A stretch of DNA of 64,000 bases, taken from assembly GCF_937926365.1 (NCBI RefSeq), contig NZ_CALAOH010000017.1:4401-68400 (forward strand). The letters are read 5' to 3'. How positions within the stretch are numbered: position 1 is the first letter of the stretch; each line of letters begins with the position of its first letter. A program made the translations under genes and the position numbers. Shown here piece after piece: positions 16,354 through 24,152 of the stretch. This DNA is from an uncultured Azohydromonas sp. GTDB lineage: Bacteria > Pseudomonadota > Gammaproteobacteria > Burkholderiales > Burkholderiaceae_C. Under the pieces are notes generated by a model. It did no database searches. It was not told the DNA's origin and was given only the letters and a program-made list of their open reading frames with translations.

Positions 16354-19062
16354 TCAGGCCGTGACGGCCTCGGTGGCCTCGATCGCGTCGTCGGCCAGCG
16401 CGCGCATGACGATCTCGCGCACGTCGTTGGAGAGGTCGGGCCTGGAGGCCACGCGCTGGATCGCCTCGCGCGCGGCGCCGCGGTACGGCTCGGCCAGCTT
16501 GCGCCAGCGGTCCATCACCCGCGCCAGCCGCGCGGCCAGCTGCGGGTTCATGGCGTCGATCTCGATGACCCGGTCGGCCCAGAACACGTAGCCCGCGGCA
16601 TCGGCCCGGTGGAAGGCCGCCGGGTTGAACATGGTCAGCGAGAACAGCAGGCTGCGCGCGCGGTTGGGGTTGCGCAGCGAGAAGTCCGGATGCTTGAGCA
16701 GCGCCTTGACGCGGGCGAAGACCCGGCCGTCGTGCTCCGGCGCGCGCGCCTGCAGCGCGAACCACTTGTCCAGCACCAGCGCGTCGTCCTTGAACAGCTC
16801 GTGAAAGCGCGCCAGCGCGGGCTCGGCCAGCTCGGCGTGCGACTCCACCAGGGCCAACAGCGCGCCCAGCCGCTCCGTCATGTTGCCCGCGTCCTTGAAG
16901 CGCTGGTAGGCGCGGCCCGGCCACACCGGGTCGCCGCTGCGCTGCGCGTGCAGGCACAGCATCGACAGCGCCAGGTTCGCCAGCGCGCGGCGCCCGGCCT
17001 GCGCCACCGTGGGCTGATAGCCCTCGCGCAGCTGGTGGTGCTCCCAGGCCCAGGCCCAGTCGGCGTGCAGGTGCTGCGCCAGTTGTGCGCGCATCGACTC
17101 GCGCACCGCGTGCACGCGCTGCGGGTCCACCACCGGCAGCTGCTCGGCCACGTAGCCCTCGGTGGGCAGCTGCAGCACCAGCTCCTTGAACGAGGCGTCC
17201 AGCGTCGGGTGGCGCAGCACGGTGCGCATGGCCTCGATGAAGGCGTCGTCCAAGTGCGCCGAGGCATGGCCCTCGGCGGCGGCGCACAGCCGCGTGAGCG
17301 CCAGGCGCTGGCCCGATTCCCAGCGGTTGAAGGCGTCGGTGTCGTGCGCCAGCAGCACCAGGCGCTCGGCGTCGGACAGGCCGTCGTCCAGGATCACCGG
17401 CGCGGAGAAGCCGCGCAGCAGCGAGGGCACCGGCGCGGCGCCCACGTTCACGAAGGTCCAGCTTTGCTCGGCCTGCTCCAGCACCAGCACGCGCTCGGTG
17501 TGGCCGCCGGCTTCCTCGCCTTCGAGCTGCAGTGTCAGCGGCGTGCCGTCGTGCGCCAGCAGCCCCATCGCCACCGGGATCACGAAGGGCTGCTTCACCG
17601 GCTGCCCGGGGGAGGGCGCGCAGCGCTGCTGCAGCGTCAGCGTGTAGCGGCTGGTCTCGGGGTCGTACACGCCGCGCGCGATGACGGTGGGCGTGCCGGC
17701 CTGCGCGTACCAGCGCTTGAAGGCCTCCAGCCGCGTGCTCAAGGCGCTGCCGGGGTTGGCGTCCGCGATGGCCTGGGCGAAGTCGTCGCAGGTCACGGCC
17801 TGCCCGTCATGGCGCTCGAAGTAGAGGCTCATGCCGTTGGCAAAACCCTCGCGGCCCACCAGCGTGGACATCATGCGCACGACTTCCGCGCCCTTGTCGT
17901 AGACGGTGGCGGTATAGAAATTGTTGATCTCGACGTAGCTGTCGGGGCGCACCGGGTGCGCCATGGGGCCGGCATCCTCGGGGAACTGGGTCGAGCGCAG
18001 CTGGCGCACGTCCTCGATGCGGCGCACGGCGCGCGCGCTGGCGCCGCCGCTCATGTCCATCGAGAACTCCTGGTCGCGGAAGACCGTCAGGCCTTCCTTG
18101 AGGCTGAGCTGGAACCAGTCGCGGCAGGTGACGCGGTTGCCGGTCCAGTTGTGGAAGTATTCGTGCGCCACCACGCTCTCGACGCCGAAGAAGTCCACGT
18201 CGGTGGCCGTGGCCGGGCTGGCCAGCACGTACTTGGTGTTGAAGATGTTGAGGCCCTTGTTCTCCATGGCCCCCATGTTGAAGTCCTCGACCGCCACGAT
18301 CATGAAGCGCTCGAGGTCCAGCGGCAGCTTGAAGCGCGCCTCGTCCCACACCACCGAGGCGATGAGCGAGTTCATCGCGTGCTCGGTCTTGTCCAGGTCG
18401 CCGCGGCGCACGTACACCTGCAGCAGGTGCTCCTTGCCGTTGCGGGTGCGGATCTTCTGCTCGCGCGCCACCAGGTCCGCCGCCACCAGGGCGAAGAGGT
18501 AGCTGGGCTTCGGGAAGGGGTCGTGCCACTTGGCGTAGTGGCGCCCGCCGGGCAGCTCGCCCTGCTCGAGCAGGTTGCCGTTGGACAGCAGCACCGGGTA
18601 CTTGGCCTTGTCCGCGCGCAGCGTCACCGTGTACACGGCCATCACGTCGGGCCGGTCCAGGAAGTAGGTGATGCGCCTGAAACCTTCGGCCTCGCACTGC
18701 GTGAAGAAGCCGTTGCCGCTGGTGTAGAGGCCGGAGAGCTCGGTGTTCTTCTCGGGGCAGCAGCTGTTCTTGATCTCCAGCGTGAAGCTCGCATCCTCGG
18801 GCGGATGGTCGATCACGAGCGTGCCGTCCTCGTGGCGGAAGCTCACGCTCTCGCCGTTGGCCAGCACGCGCAGCAGCGTGAGGCCCTCGCCGTGCAGGCG
18901 CAGCGGCTGCGGCGCGGCCTGCGCGTCGCGTTCGATGAGCAGCTTGGAGCTCACCAGCGTCTTAGCCGGCTCCAGGTCGAATGCCAGCTCGACGCTGCGG
19001 ATGCGGTAGGCCGGCGCGAGGTAGTCCTCGCGGCGGACGAGTTGGGCGGTGCCTTCGCGCAT
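16354..19062 (-). CDS. pepN: Aminopeptidase N (M1 family)
   Basis: A zinc aminopeptidase that trims N-terminal residues from cytoplasmic peptides. From ATG 19062 it is 902 residues (E. coli PepN 870). The substrate-anchoring G-A-M-E-N is at 264-268. The zinc motif H-E-Y-F-H is at 300-304, followed by W-T-G-N-R-V and the distal glutamate in L-K-E-G-L-T-V. The C-terminal helical domain (from about 540) is complete. The frame remains open upstream of the ATG for 137 codons through a repeat element, but that segment is not family-like, so the start at 19062 (M-R-E-G-T-A-Q-L-V-R-R) is preferred. It lies between prfB and fbp on the same strand. Confidence 0.94.
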   Translation of the reverse strand: MREGTAQLVRREDYLAPAYRIRSVELAFDLEPAKTLVSSKLLIERDAQAAPQPLRLHGEGLTLLRVLANGESVSFRHEDGTLVIDHPPEDASFTLEIKNSCCPEKNTELSGLYTSGNGFFTQCEAEGFRRITYFLDRPDVMAVYTVTLRADKAKYPVLLSNGNLLEQGELPGGRHYAKWHDPFPKPSYLFALVAADLVAREQKIRTRNGKEHLLQVYVRRGDLDKTEHAMNSLIASVVWDEARFKLPLDLERFMIVAVEDFNMGAMENKGLNIFNTKYVLASPATATDVDFFGVESVVAHEYFHNWTGNRVTCRDWFQLSLKEGLTVFRDQEFSMDMSGGASARAVRRIEDVRQLRSTQFPEDAGPMAHPVRPDSYVEINNFYTATVYDKGAEVVRMMSTLVGREGFANGMSLYFERHDGQAVTCDDFAQAIADANPGSALSTRLEAFKRWYAQAGTPTVIARGVYDPETSRYTLTLQQRCAPSPGQPVKQPFVIPVAMGLLAHDGTPLTLQLEGEEAGGHTERVLVLEQAEQSWTFVNVGAAPVPSLLRGFSAPVILDDGLSDAERLVLLAHDTDAFNRWESGQRLALTRLCAAAEGHASAHLDDAFIEAMRTVLRHPTLDASFKELVLQLPTEGYVAEQLPVVDPQRVHAVRESMRAQLAQHLHADWAWAWEHHQLREGYQPTVAQAGRRALANLALSMLCLHAQRSGDPVWPGRAYQRFKDAGNMTERLGALLALVESHAELAEPALARFHELFKDDALVLDKWFALQARAPEHDGRVFARVKALLKHPDFSLRNPNRARSLLFSLTMFNPAAFHRADAAGYVFWADRVIEIDAMNPQLAARLARVMDRWRKLAEPYRGAAREAIQRVASRPDLSNDVREIVMRALADDAIEATEAVTA

Positions 19063-19104
19063 GTGCTGCTGCTCCGGTGCGTGTCTCGAAAGGTTGAGGT
19101 GTCT

Positions 19105-19180
19105 CCCGTTCGGGCTGAGCTTGTCGAAGCCGGTGGCCTGGTTGGGCTGCGGGCCCTTCGACGAGCTCAGGGCGAACGGG
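19105..19180. repeat. REP-like palindromic element, copy 1
   Basis: Two 25-base arms (19105-19129 and 19156-19180) are nearly exact reverse complements, beginning CCCGTTCGGGCTGAGCTTGT and ending GGGCGAACGGG. They lie between pepN and prfB. The same element recurs at 33439-33517 and 48918-48993, with a compact relative at 23058-23094. All copies are intergenic or just outside start codons. Such palindromes resemble the REP/BIME class mobilised by REP-associated transposases; no such transposase is in this window. Confidence 0.8.
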
Positions 19181-19193
19181 ACTTCGGCGGGGT

Positions 19194-20298
19194 TTACAAG
19201 CCCTGCTTGAGGCTGGCGGCGATGAAGGCGTCGAGGTCGCCGTCCAGCACCTTCTGGGTGTTGGAGATCTCGACGTTGGTGCGCAGGTCCTTGATGCGGC
19301 TCTGGTCCAGCACGTAGGAGCGGATCTGGTGGCCCCAGCCCACGTCGGTCTTGGCGTCCTCCAGCTTCTGCTGCTCGGCCATCTTCTTGCGCATCTCGTG
19401 CTCGTACAGGCGCGAGCGCAGCATCTGCCAGGCTTCGTCGCGGTTGCGGTGCTGCGAACGGTCGTTCTGGCACTGCACGACGATGCCGGTGGGGATGTGC
19501 GTCAGGCGCACCGCCGAGTCGGTCTTGTTGATGTGCTGGCCGCCCGCGCCGGAGGCGCGGAAGGTGTCGGTGCGCACGTCGGCCGGGTTGATGTCGATCT
19601 CGATCGAGTCATCGACTTCCGGATACACGAACAGCGACGCGAAGCTGGTGTGGCGCCCGCCGGAGCTGTCGAAGGGGCTCTTGCGCACCAGGCGGTGCAC
19701 GCCGGTCTCGCTGCGCAGGTGACCGAAGGCGTAGTCGCCTTCCACCTTGATGGTTGCGCTCCGAATACCCGCCACGTCCCCCTCGGTTTCCTCCATGACC
19801 TCGGCTTTGAAACCCTTGCGCTCGCAGTACTTGAGGTACTGTCGCAACAGCATGCTGGCCCAGTCGCAGGCCTCGGTGCCGCCGGCGCCGGCCTGGATGT
19901 CGATGAAGCAGTTGCTGGGGTCGGCGGGGTTGTTGAACATGCGGCGGAACTCCAGCTGTTCCACCGTGCCTTGCAGTTGCTGCGCCTCGGACTCGATGTG
20001 CTCCAGGGCCGCGAAGTCCTCGTCGGCCTTGCTCATCTCCCAGAGCTCGAGGTTGTCGCCGAGGTTGCGCTCGAGATGGTTGATGGTCTCGACCACCGTC
20101 TCCAGCGACTTCTTCTCGCGGCCCAGCTCCTGGGCGCGCTTGGGCTCGTTCCAGACGCTGGGGTTCTCCAGCGCGGCGTTGACTTCGTTCAGGCGGAGCG
20201 CTTTGCGGTCGTAGTCAAAGATACCCCCTTAGCGCTTGGGTGCGCTCGCTCAGGTCGGACAGCAGGCTGCCGATGGCGTTGATGCGTTCGATGTCCAT
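19194..20298 (-). CDS. prfB: Peptide chain release factor 2 (programmed +1 frameshift)
   Basis: RF2 reads UAA and UGA stop codons. The gene consists of two frames. ATG 20298 begins 27 residues (M-D-I-E-R-I-N... to L-R-G-Y-L) that end at an in-frame TGA (20215-20217). A +1 shift there continues with D-Y-D-R-K-A-L-R to the stop at 19194, giving 367 residues (E. coli 365). The G-G-Q peptidyl-hydrolysis motif (S-G-A-G-G-Q-H-I-N) and the S-P-F codon-recognition tripeptide (R-K-S-P-F-D) are present. Expression is autoregulated, because low RF2 favours the shift past UGA. The neighbour on the left is pepN, separated by a REP element; a divergent DUF4212 gene begins at 20437. Confidence 0.96.
20214..20229 (-). 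other. prfB: prfB +1 frameshift signal
   Basis: On the minus strand the sequence AGGGGGTATCTTTGAC is identical to the E. coli signal: an internal Shine-Dalgarno (AGGGGG) three bases before the slippery CTT-TGA-C. The ribosome slips from CTT and reads GAC in the new frame. Confidence 0.96.
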
Positions 20299-20436
20299 GT
20301 GTGGGGACCCGCGGTCGTTGATGCTTGAAAGGGTTGGATTTTCGCACGCGCGCCTTGCCGGGACGGGCGGCGCGGGCGTTGTAAGACAATTCCACACCGG
20401 CGGCGGGTGCAAGGCCTGCCGCGCACCGGAGGAGAC

Positions 20437-20751
20437 ATGCAAGCCCAGGGCCGCCTACAGGCCGACATCCCCAACGACGCCGCCGCGTCGCCGAGCGCGC
20501 CCGCGCCCGCGCTGGCGCGGCACTGGCGGCGCACGCGCGTGCTGACGGCGGTGCTGCTGCTGGTGTGGTTCGGCGCGAGCTTCGTGACGGTGTTCTTCGC
20601 CGCGGAGCTGCGCCAGCGCTTCTTCGGCTGGCCGCTGGGTTTCTGGATCGCCTCGCAGGGCGCGCTGCTGGTGTTCCTGCTGGTGGTGGTGGTGTACGCC
20701 TGGGCCATGGGCCGCATCGACGCCGCCAGCGGGCTGGGCGAGGAGCCCTGA
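20437..20751 (+). CDS. DUF4212 small membrane protein, symporter partner
   Basis: A 104-residue protein with two transmembrane helices (about residues 37-58 and 70-92) after an alanine/proline-rich cytoplasmic N-terminus. It belongs to DUF4212, the small subunit that accompanies VC_2705-type sodium:solute symporters. Characteristic F-F-A-A-E-L near residue 54 and G-W-P-L-G-F-W-I-A-S-Q-G between the helices are present. The ATG at 20437 is preceded by a strong GGAGGAGA box. Its stop is one base before the ATG of the symporter, so the two are translated from one message. Many relatives are linked to acetate or short organic-acid uptake; the substrate here is unknown. Confidence 0.86.
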   Translation: MQAQGRLQADIPNDAAASPSAPAPALARHWRRTRVLTAVLLLVWFGASFVTVFFAAELRQRFFGWPLGFWIASQGALLVFLLVVVVYAWAMGRIDAASGLGEEP

Positions 20752-20752
20752 G

Positions 20753-22843
20753 ATGGCCGTGCCGCCGCAGGATGCGCGCTTCCGCTCCCAGCTCGACCGC
20801 ATCTATCTGGCCTTCGCGCTGGCCTTCGTGACCTTCGTGGTGCTGCTGGGCTTGGCCGAGGCGGTGGCGGGGCTGTCCAAGCGCTGGATCGGCTTCAGCT
20901 TCCTGCTGCTGACGGTGCTGCTGTATGCGGGCATCGGCATCCTGAGCCGCACCACCGATCCGGCCGAGTACTACGTGGCGGGCCGGCGCGTGCCCGCCTT
21001 CTACAACGGCATGGCCACCGCCGCGGACTGGATGAGCGCGGCCTCCTTCATCGGCATGGCCGGCACGCTGTACCTCAGCGGCTTCGGCGGCCTGGCCTAC
21101 GTCATGGGCTGGACCGGCGGCTACTGCCTCATGGCGCTGCTGCTGGCGCCGTACCTGCGCAAGTTCGGCCAGTACACCATTCCCGACTTCCTGGGCGCGC
21201 GCTACGAGGGCCACCTGCCGCGGCTCATCGGCGTGGCCTGCGCCATCCTGGTGAGCTTCATGTACCTGGTGGCGCAGATCTACGGCGTGGGCCTGATCAC
21301 GGCGCGCCTGACCGGTCTGCCCTTCGAGGTGGGCGTGTTCGTGGGCCTGGGCGGCATCCTGGTGTGCTCGTTCCTGGGCGGCATGCGCGCCGTGACCTGG
21401 ACGCAGGTGGCGCAGTACATCGTGCTGATCCTGGCCTACCTGGTGCCGGTGTGCTGGCTGGCGGCCAAGCAGACCGGGCTGCCGCTGCCGCTGGTGGTCT
21501 ACGGCGTGCAGTTGGAAAAAGTCAGCGAGCGCGAGCAGCAGCTCAAGATCGACCCGCGCGAGAAGGAGGTGATCGCCACCTTCCAGGGCCGCGCCGATGC
21601 CTACGCGCGCCGCCTGGAGAACGTGCCGGCGGCGCTGGAGGCCGAGGTCGATGCCGCCAAGGCGCGCGTGGCGCGGCTGAAGCACACCAACGCGCCGCAG
21701 TCGGAAATCCACGCCGCGGAGCGGGCGCTGGCGCAGCTGCCCCACAACGAGGCCGAGGCGCGGCGCATGTGGGAGGCGGAGAAGGCCGCCAACGAGGCGC
21801 GCGCGCGGCCGTTGGCGGGCATGCCCGAGCACGCCGTGCCCTTTGCCGGCGAGCCCGACGGCGACCCGCTGGCGCGCAGCAGCCCCGAGTCCTCGCGGCG
21901 CAACTTCCTGGCGCTGGTGTTCTGCCTGATGGTGGGCTCCGCGGCGCTGCCGCACGTGCTCACGCGCTACTACACGACGCCCTCGGTGCGCGAGGCGCGC
22001 GCCTCGGTGGCGTGGAGCCTGTTCTTCATCGTGCTGCTCTACGTCACGGCGCCGGCGCTGGCGGTGCTGGTGAAGTACGAGATCTTCAACGTGCTGGTGG
22101 GCACGCCCTTCGACCGGCTGCCGGCGTGGATCGCCAACTGGTCCAAGGTCGATCCGGGGCTGCTGTCGGTGCAGGACGTCAACGGCGACGGCATCTTCCA
22201 GCTCGGGGAGATGAAGATCGGCGGCGACATCATCATGCTGGCCACGCCCGAGATCGCCGGGCTGCCCTACGTCATCGCCGGCATGGTGGCCGCCGGCGGG
22301 CTGGCCGCGGCGCTGTCCACCGCCGACGGGCTGCTGCTGACCATCTCCAACGCGCTGAGCCACGACACCTACTACCGCGTCATCAGCCCCGGCGCGGGCA
22401 CGGCGCGGCGCGTGACCATCTCCAAGGCGCTGCTGCTGGTGGTGGCGCTGGCCGCGGCGGCGGTGGCGGCGCACAAGCCGGCGGACATCCTGTTCCTGGT
22501 CTCGGCCACCTTCTCGCTGGCGGCCTCGGCCTTCTTCCCGGCGCTGGTGCTGGGCATCTTCTGGAAGCGCGCCACGCGCGTGGCCGCCTGCTGGGGCATG
22601 GTGCTGGGGCTGGCCACCGCGGCGTCCTACATGGTGCTGACCCAGCCCTGGCTGCGCCGCGTCTTCCGCATCGACGCGCCGCTGGAGCTGTGGTGGGACC
22701 TGCACCCGGTCTCCGCCGGCGTGCTGGGCGTGCCGGTGGGCTTCGCCACCATCGTGCTGCTGAGCCTGTTCACCCGCGCGCCCTCGGCCGAAACCCAGGC
22801 GGCGTTGGTCAGCTGGCGCTACCCCGGGCAAACCCGGGGGTAA
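20753..22843 (+). CDS. Sodium:solute symporter (VC_2705 subfamily) with EF-hand loop
   Basis: A 696-residue inner-membrane symporter of the SSS family with about 13 helices. Motifs include E-Y-Y-V-A-G-R-R-V-P near residue 64, A-T-A-A-D-W-M-S-A-A-S-F near 87, and T-A-D-G-L-L-L-T-I-S-N-A near 523. Two additions to the core are notable. A charged, coiled-coil-like cytoplasmic insertion spans about residues 250-380. A textbook calcium EF-hand loop D-V-N-G-D-G-I-F-Q-L-G-E occupies residues 475-486. Both may be features of the subfamily. The operon partner is the DUF4212 gene. A GC hairpin overlaps the last codons (22822-22839) but lacks a T-run. The substrate is unknown; organic acids are likely by family. 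Confidence 0.88.
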   Translation: MAVPPQDARFRSQLDRIYLAFALAFVTFVVLLGLAEAVAGLSKRWIGFSFLLLTVLLYAGIGILSRTTDPAEYYVAGRRVPAFYNGMATAADWMSAASFIGMAGTLYLSGFGGLAYVMGWTGGYCLMALLLAPYLRKFGQYTIPDFLGARYEGHLPRLIGVACAILVSFMYLVAQIYGVGLITARLTGLPFEVGVFVGLGGILVCSFLGGMRAVTWTQVAQYIVLILAYLVPVCWLAAKQTGLPLPLVVYGVQLEKVSEREQQLKIDPREKEVIATFQGRADAYARRLENVPAALEAEVDAAKARVARLKHTNAPQSEIHAAERALAQLPHNEAEARRMWEAEKAANEARARPLAGMPEHAVPFAGEPDGDPLARSSPESSRRNFLALVFCLMVGSAALPHVLTRYYTTPSVREARASVAWSLFFIVLLYVTAPALAVLVKYEIFNVLVGTPFDRLPAWIANWSKVDPGLLSVQDVNGDGIFQLGEMKIGGDIIMLATPEIAGLPYVIAGMVAAGGLAAALSTADGLLLTISNALSHDTYYRVISPGAGTARRVTISKALLLVVALAAAAVAAHKPADILFLVSATFSLAASAFFPALVLGIFWKRATRVAACWGMVLGLATAASYMVLTQPWLRRVFRIDAPLELWWDLHPVSAGVLGVPVGFATIVLLSLFTRAPSAETQAALVSWRYPGQTRG

Positions 22844-22853
22844 CCTGGATCAA

Positions 22854-22895
22854 TTGAGATCCGTCAAACCGGGTGCTGACGGCCCCTCCTAGATT
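22854..22895 (+). promoter_or_regulatory. FNR/Anr-like box with class II promoter
   Basis: TTGAGATCCGTCAA (22854-22867) matches the FNR/Anr consensus TTGAT-N4-ATCAA except for the fifth base of each half. A -10-like TAGATT (22890-22895) begins 22 bases later, exactly the gap expected when the box is centred at -41.5 of a start near 22902. No good -35 is present, as usual for activator-dependent promoters. It drives only the small ORF at 22927. Confidence 0.5.
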
Positions 22896-22926
22896 GCCGT
22901 CCACCACACCCCGGTTGGAGACGGCC

Positions 22927-23031
22927 ATGCACAGGTTGGAAAAGCTCATCGATCGGCTCGGCGGCACCGAGCTGCTGCTGGTCAGCCTGGCGATCAGCGG
23001 GGTGCCGGCGCTGTTCAGCGCGATGCTTTGA
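22927..23031 (+). CDS. Predicted 34-residue single-span membrane protein
   Basis: The short ORF M-H-R-L-E-K-L-I-D-R-L-G-G-T followed by about 20 hydrophobic residues (E-L-L-L-V-S-L-A-I-S-G-V-P-A-L-F-S-A-M-L) predicts an amphipathic N-terminal helix and one transmembrane segment. The ATG has GGAGA five bases upstream, and an FNR/Anr-type promoter lies at 22854-22895. A hairpin (23058-23094) stands 27 bases after the stop. The neighbour on the right faces the other way, so this is a free-standing mini-unit. I do not recognise the sequence. FNR-controlled single-span small proteins such as CydX/CydH accompany terminal oxidases in E. coli, which gives a precedent but not homology. It could still be a chance ORF. 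Confidence 0.45.
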   Translation: MHRLEKLIDRLGGTELLLVSLAISGVPALFSAML

Positions 23032-23057
23032 GCCCATCCCTTGCCAGCAAAGCATTT

Positions 23058-23094
23058 CGTTCGCCCTTGAGGTATCGAAGGGTCAGCACGAACG
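23058..23094. repeat. Compact relative of the REP-like palindrome
   Basis: CGTTCG (23058-23063) pairs with CGAACG (23089-23094), with an inner CCTT/AAGG pairing. The arm sequence (CGTTCGCCCTTGAG) is a degraded form of the palindromes at 19105, 33439 and 48918. It lies between the convergent small ORF and the hydrolase gene at 23150 and may act as a weak terminator. Confidence 0.5.
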
Positions 23095-23149
23095 GACTTT
23101 CGGTGTTCGAAGACTTGGTGGGATGCGTACCTGAGGACAGAGAGCTTTC

Positions 23150-24079
23150 TCAGAGTTTTCCGCCTGCGGCATCCAGAAACGCCTCCACCGCCGCCGCCAC
23201 CGCCTGCGGCTGGTCGTGGTGCAGCATGTGGCCGCAGCGCGCAAGCGTCACACGGCGGTGCGGCGGCAGCGTCGCCATGCGGGCTTCGAAGTCCTCGCGC
23301 GGGTAGGCCGCGCCCCAGCGCTGCAGCACCTGGGTGTTTTCTCCCTCCACCCACAGCAGCGGCGCCGTGATGCGCCGCCACGCCGCCAGCACTTCCTCCT
23401 TGCGGTAGAGCACCGGGTTCACGCGCTTGTGCGCCGGGTCGGCGCGCAGCCGCCAGCGCCCGTCGCCATCGGGCTCGGCCCAGTGCCCGGCCAGCCAGGC
23501 CGCCTTGTCCGCATCCAGGAACGGATCGTTCATGCGCAGCCGCCGTGCCACCGCCTCCAGGCTCTCGTAGGGTTTCAGTTGCGGCGTCTCCCTGAGCTCG
23601 TCGAGCCACTTCTCCAACCGCGAGGGCGCCTGCGCGGGACGCGTGTCCGGCATGCCGAAGCCCTCCAGGTTGACCAGGCGGCGCACCCGGCGCGGACGCA
23701 CGCCGGCATAGACCATCGCCACGTTGCCGCCCAGGCTGTGGCCCAGCAGGTCCACGGGCGTGTCGGGGCACAGGGCGTCGAGCAAGGCGTCCAGGTCGCC
23801 CAGGTAGTCGGGGAACCAGTAGGCGTCGGCGCCGGGCACGGCGGTGAGGCCGAAGCCGCGCCAGTCCGGCGCGATCACCCAGCGCGGCGCGGCCAGCGCG
23901 TCCACCAGGAACTGGAAGGAGGCGCCCACGTCCATCCAGCCGTGCAGCAGCACCAGCGGCGGACGTTGCGCCGTGGCGAGCGCCGGATCGCCCCAGGTCA
24001 GCACGTGGTAGCGCAGCTGGCGGATGTCGAGGAAGCGGCTGAGGGCGGGGACGCGGGGTTCGTAGATGGGTGAGCTCAT
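23150..24079 (-). CDS. Alpha/beta hydrolase
   Basis: A 309-residue cytoplasmic alpha/beta hydrolase from ATG 24079. Visible elements are the oxyanion turn L-V-L-L-H-G-W-M-D (near residue 42), D-W-R-G-F-G, the nucleophile elbow G-H-S-L-G-G-N near 117, a probable acid strand L-L-W-V-E-G-E-N near 253 (glutamate where aspartate is common) and the histidine in G-H-M-L-H-H-D-Q-P near 290. It is divergent from the acyl-CoA synthetase at 24153 with a 73-base gap, so shared regulation in fatty or aromatic acid metabolism is possible. Substrate unknown. Confidence 0.85.
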   Translation of the reverse strand: MSSPIYEPRVPALSRFLDIRQLRYHVLTWGDPALATAQRPPLVLLHGWMDVGASFQFLVDALAAPRWVIAPDWRGFGLTAVPGADAYWFPDYLGDLDALLDALCPDTPVDLLGHSLGGNVAMVYAGVRPRRVRRLVNLEGFGMPDTRPAQAPSRLEKWLDELRETPQLKPYESLEAVARRLRMNDPFLDADKAAWLAGHWAEPDGDGRWRLRADPAHKRVNPVLYRKEEVLAAWRRITAPLLWVEGENTQVLQRWGAAYPREDFEARMATLPPHRRVTLARCGHMLHHDQPQAVAAAVEAFLDAAGGKL

Positions 24080-24152
24080 GCGCGCCACTCTAGGCCAGGC
24101 CCGGGTTGTGCCGGAGAGGCAGCCGCCATACGCGCTCCTAAGCTGCCCCGCC

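Noticed and set aside
15238..19317. A 1359-codon plus-strand open frame over fbp and pepN
   Set aside because: Both underlying genes on the minus strand have clear catalytic motifs. The plus frame is low-complexity H/A/R/G without any domain.
16354..19473. Longer pepN start reading through from 19473
   Set aside because: The added 137 residues cross a REP palindrome and the prfB coding end and do not resemble aminopeptidase N.
22822..22839. CCCCGGG-caaa-CCCGGGG hairpin as terminator of the symporter gene
   Set aside because: It lies within the last codons and has no T-run after it. It may slow RNA polymerase but is not a canonical terminator.
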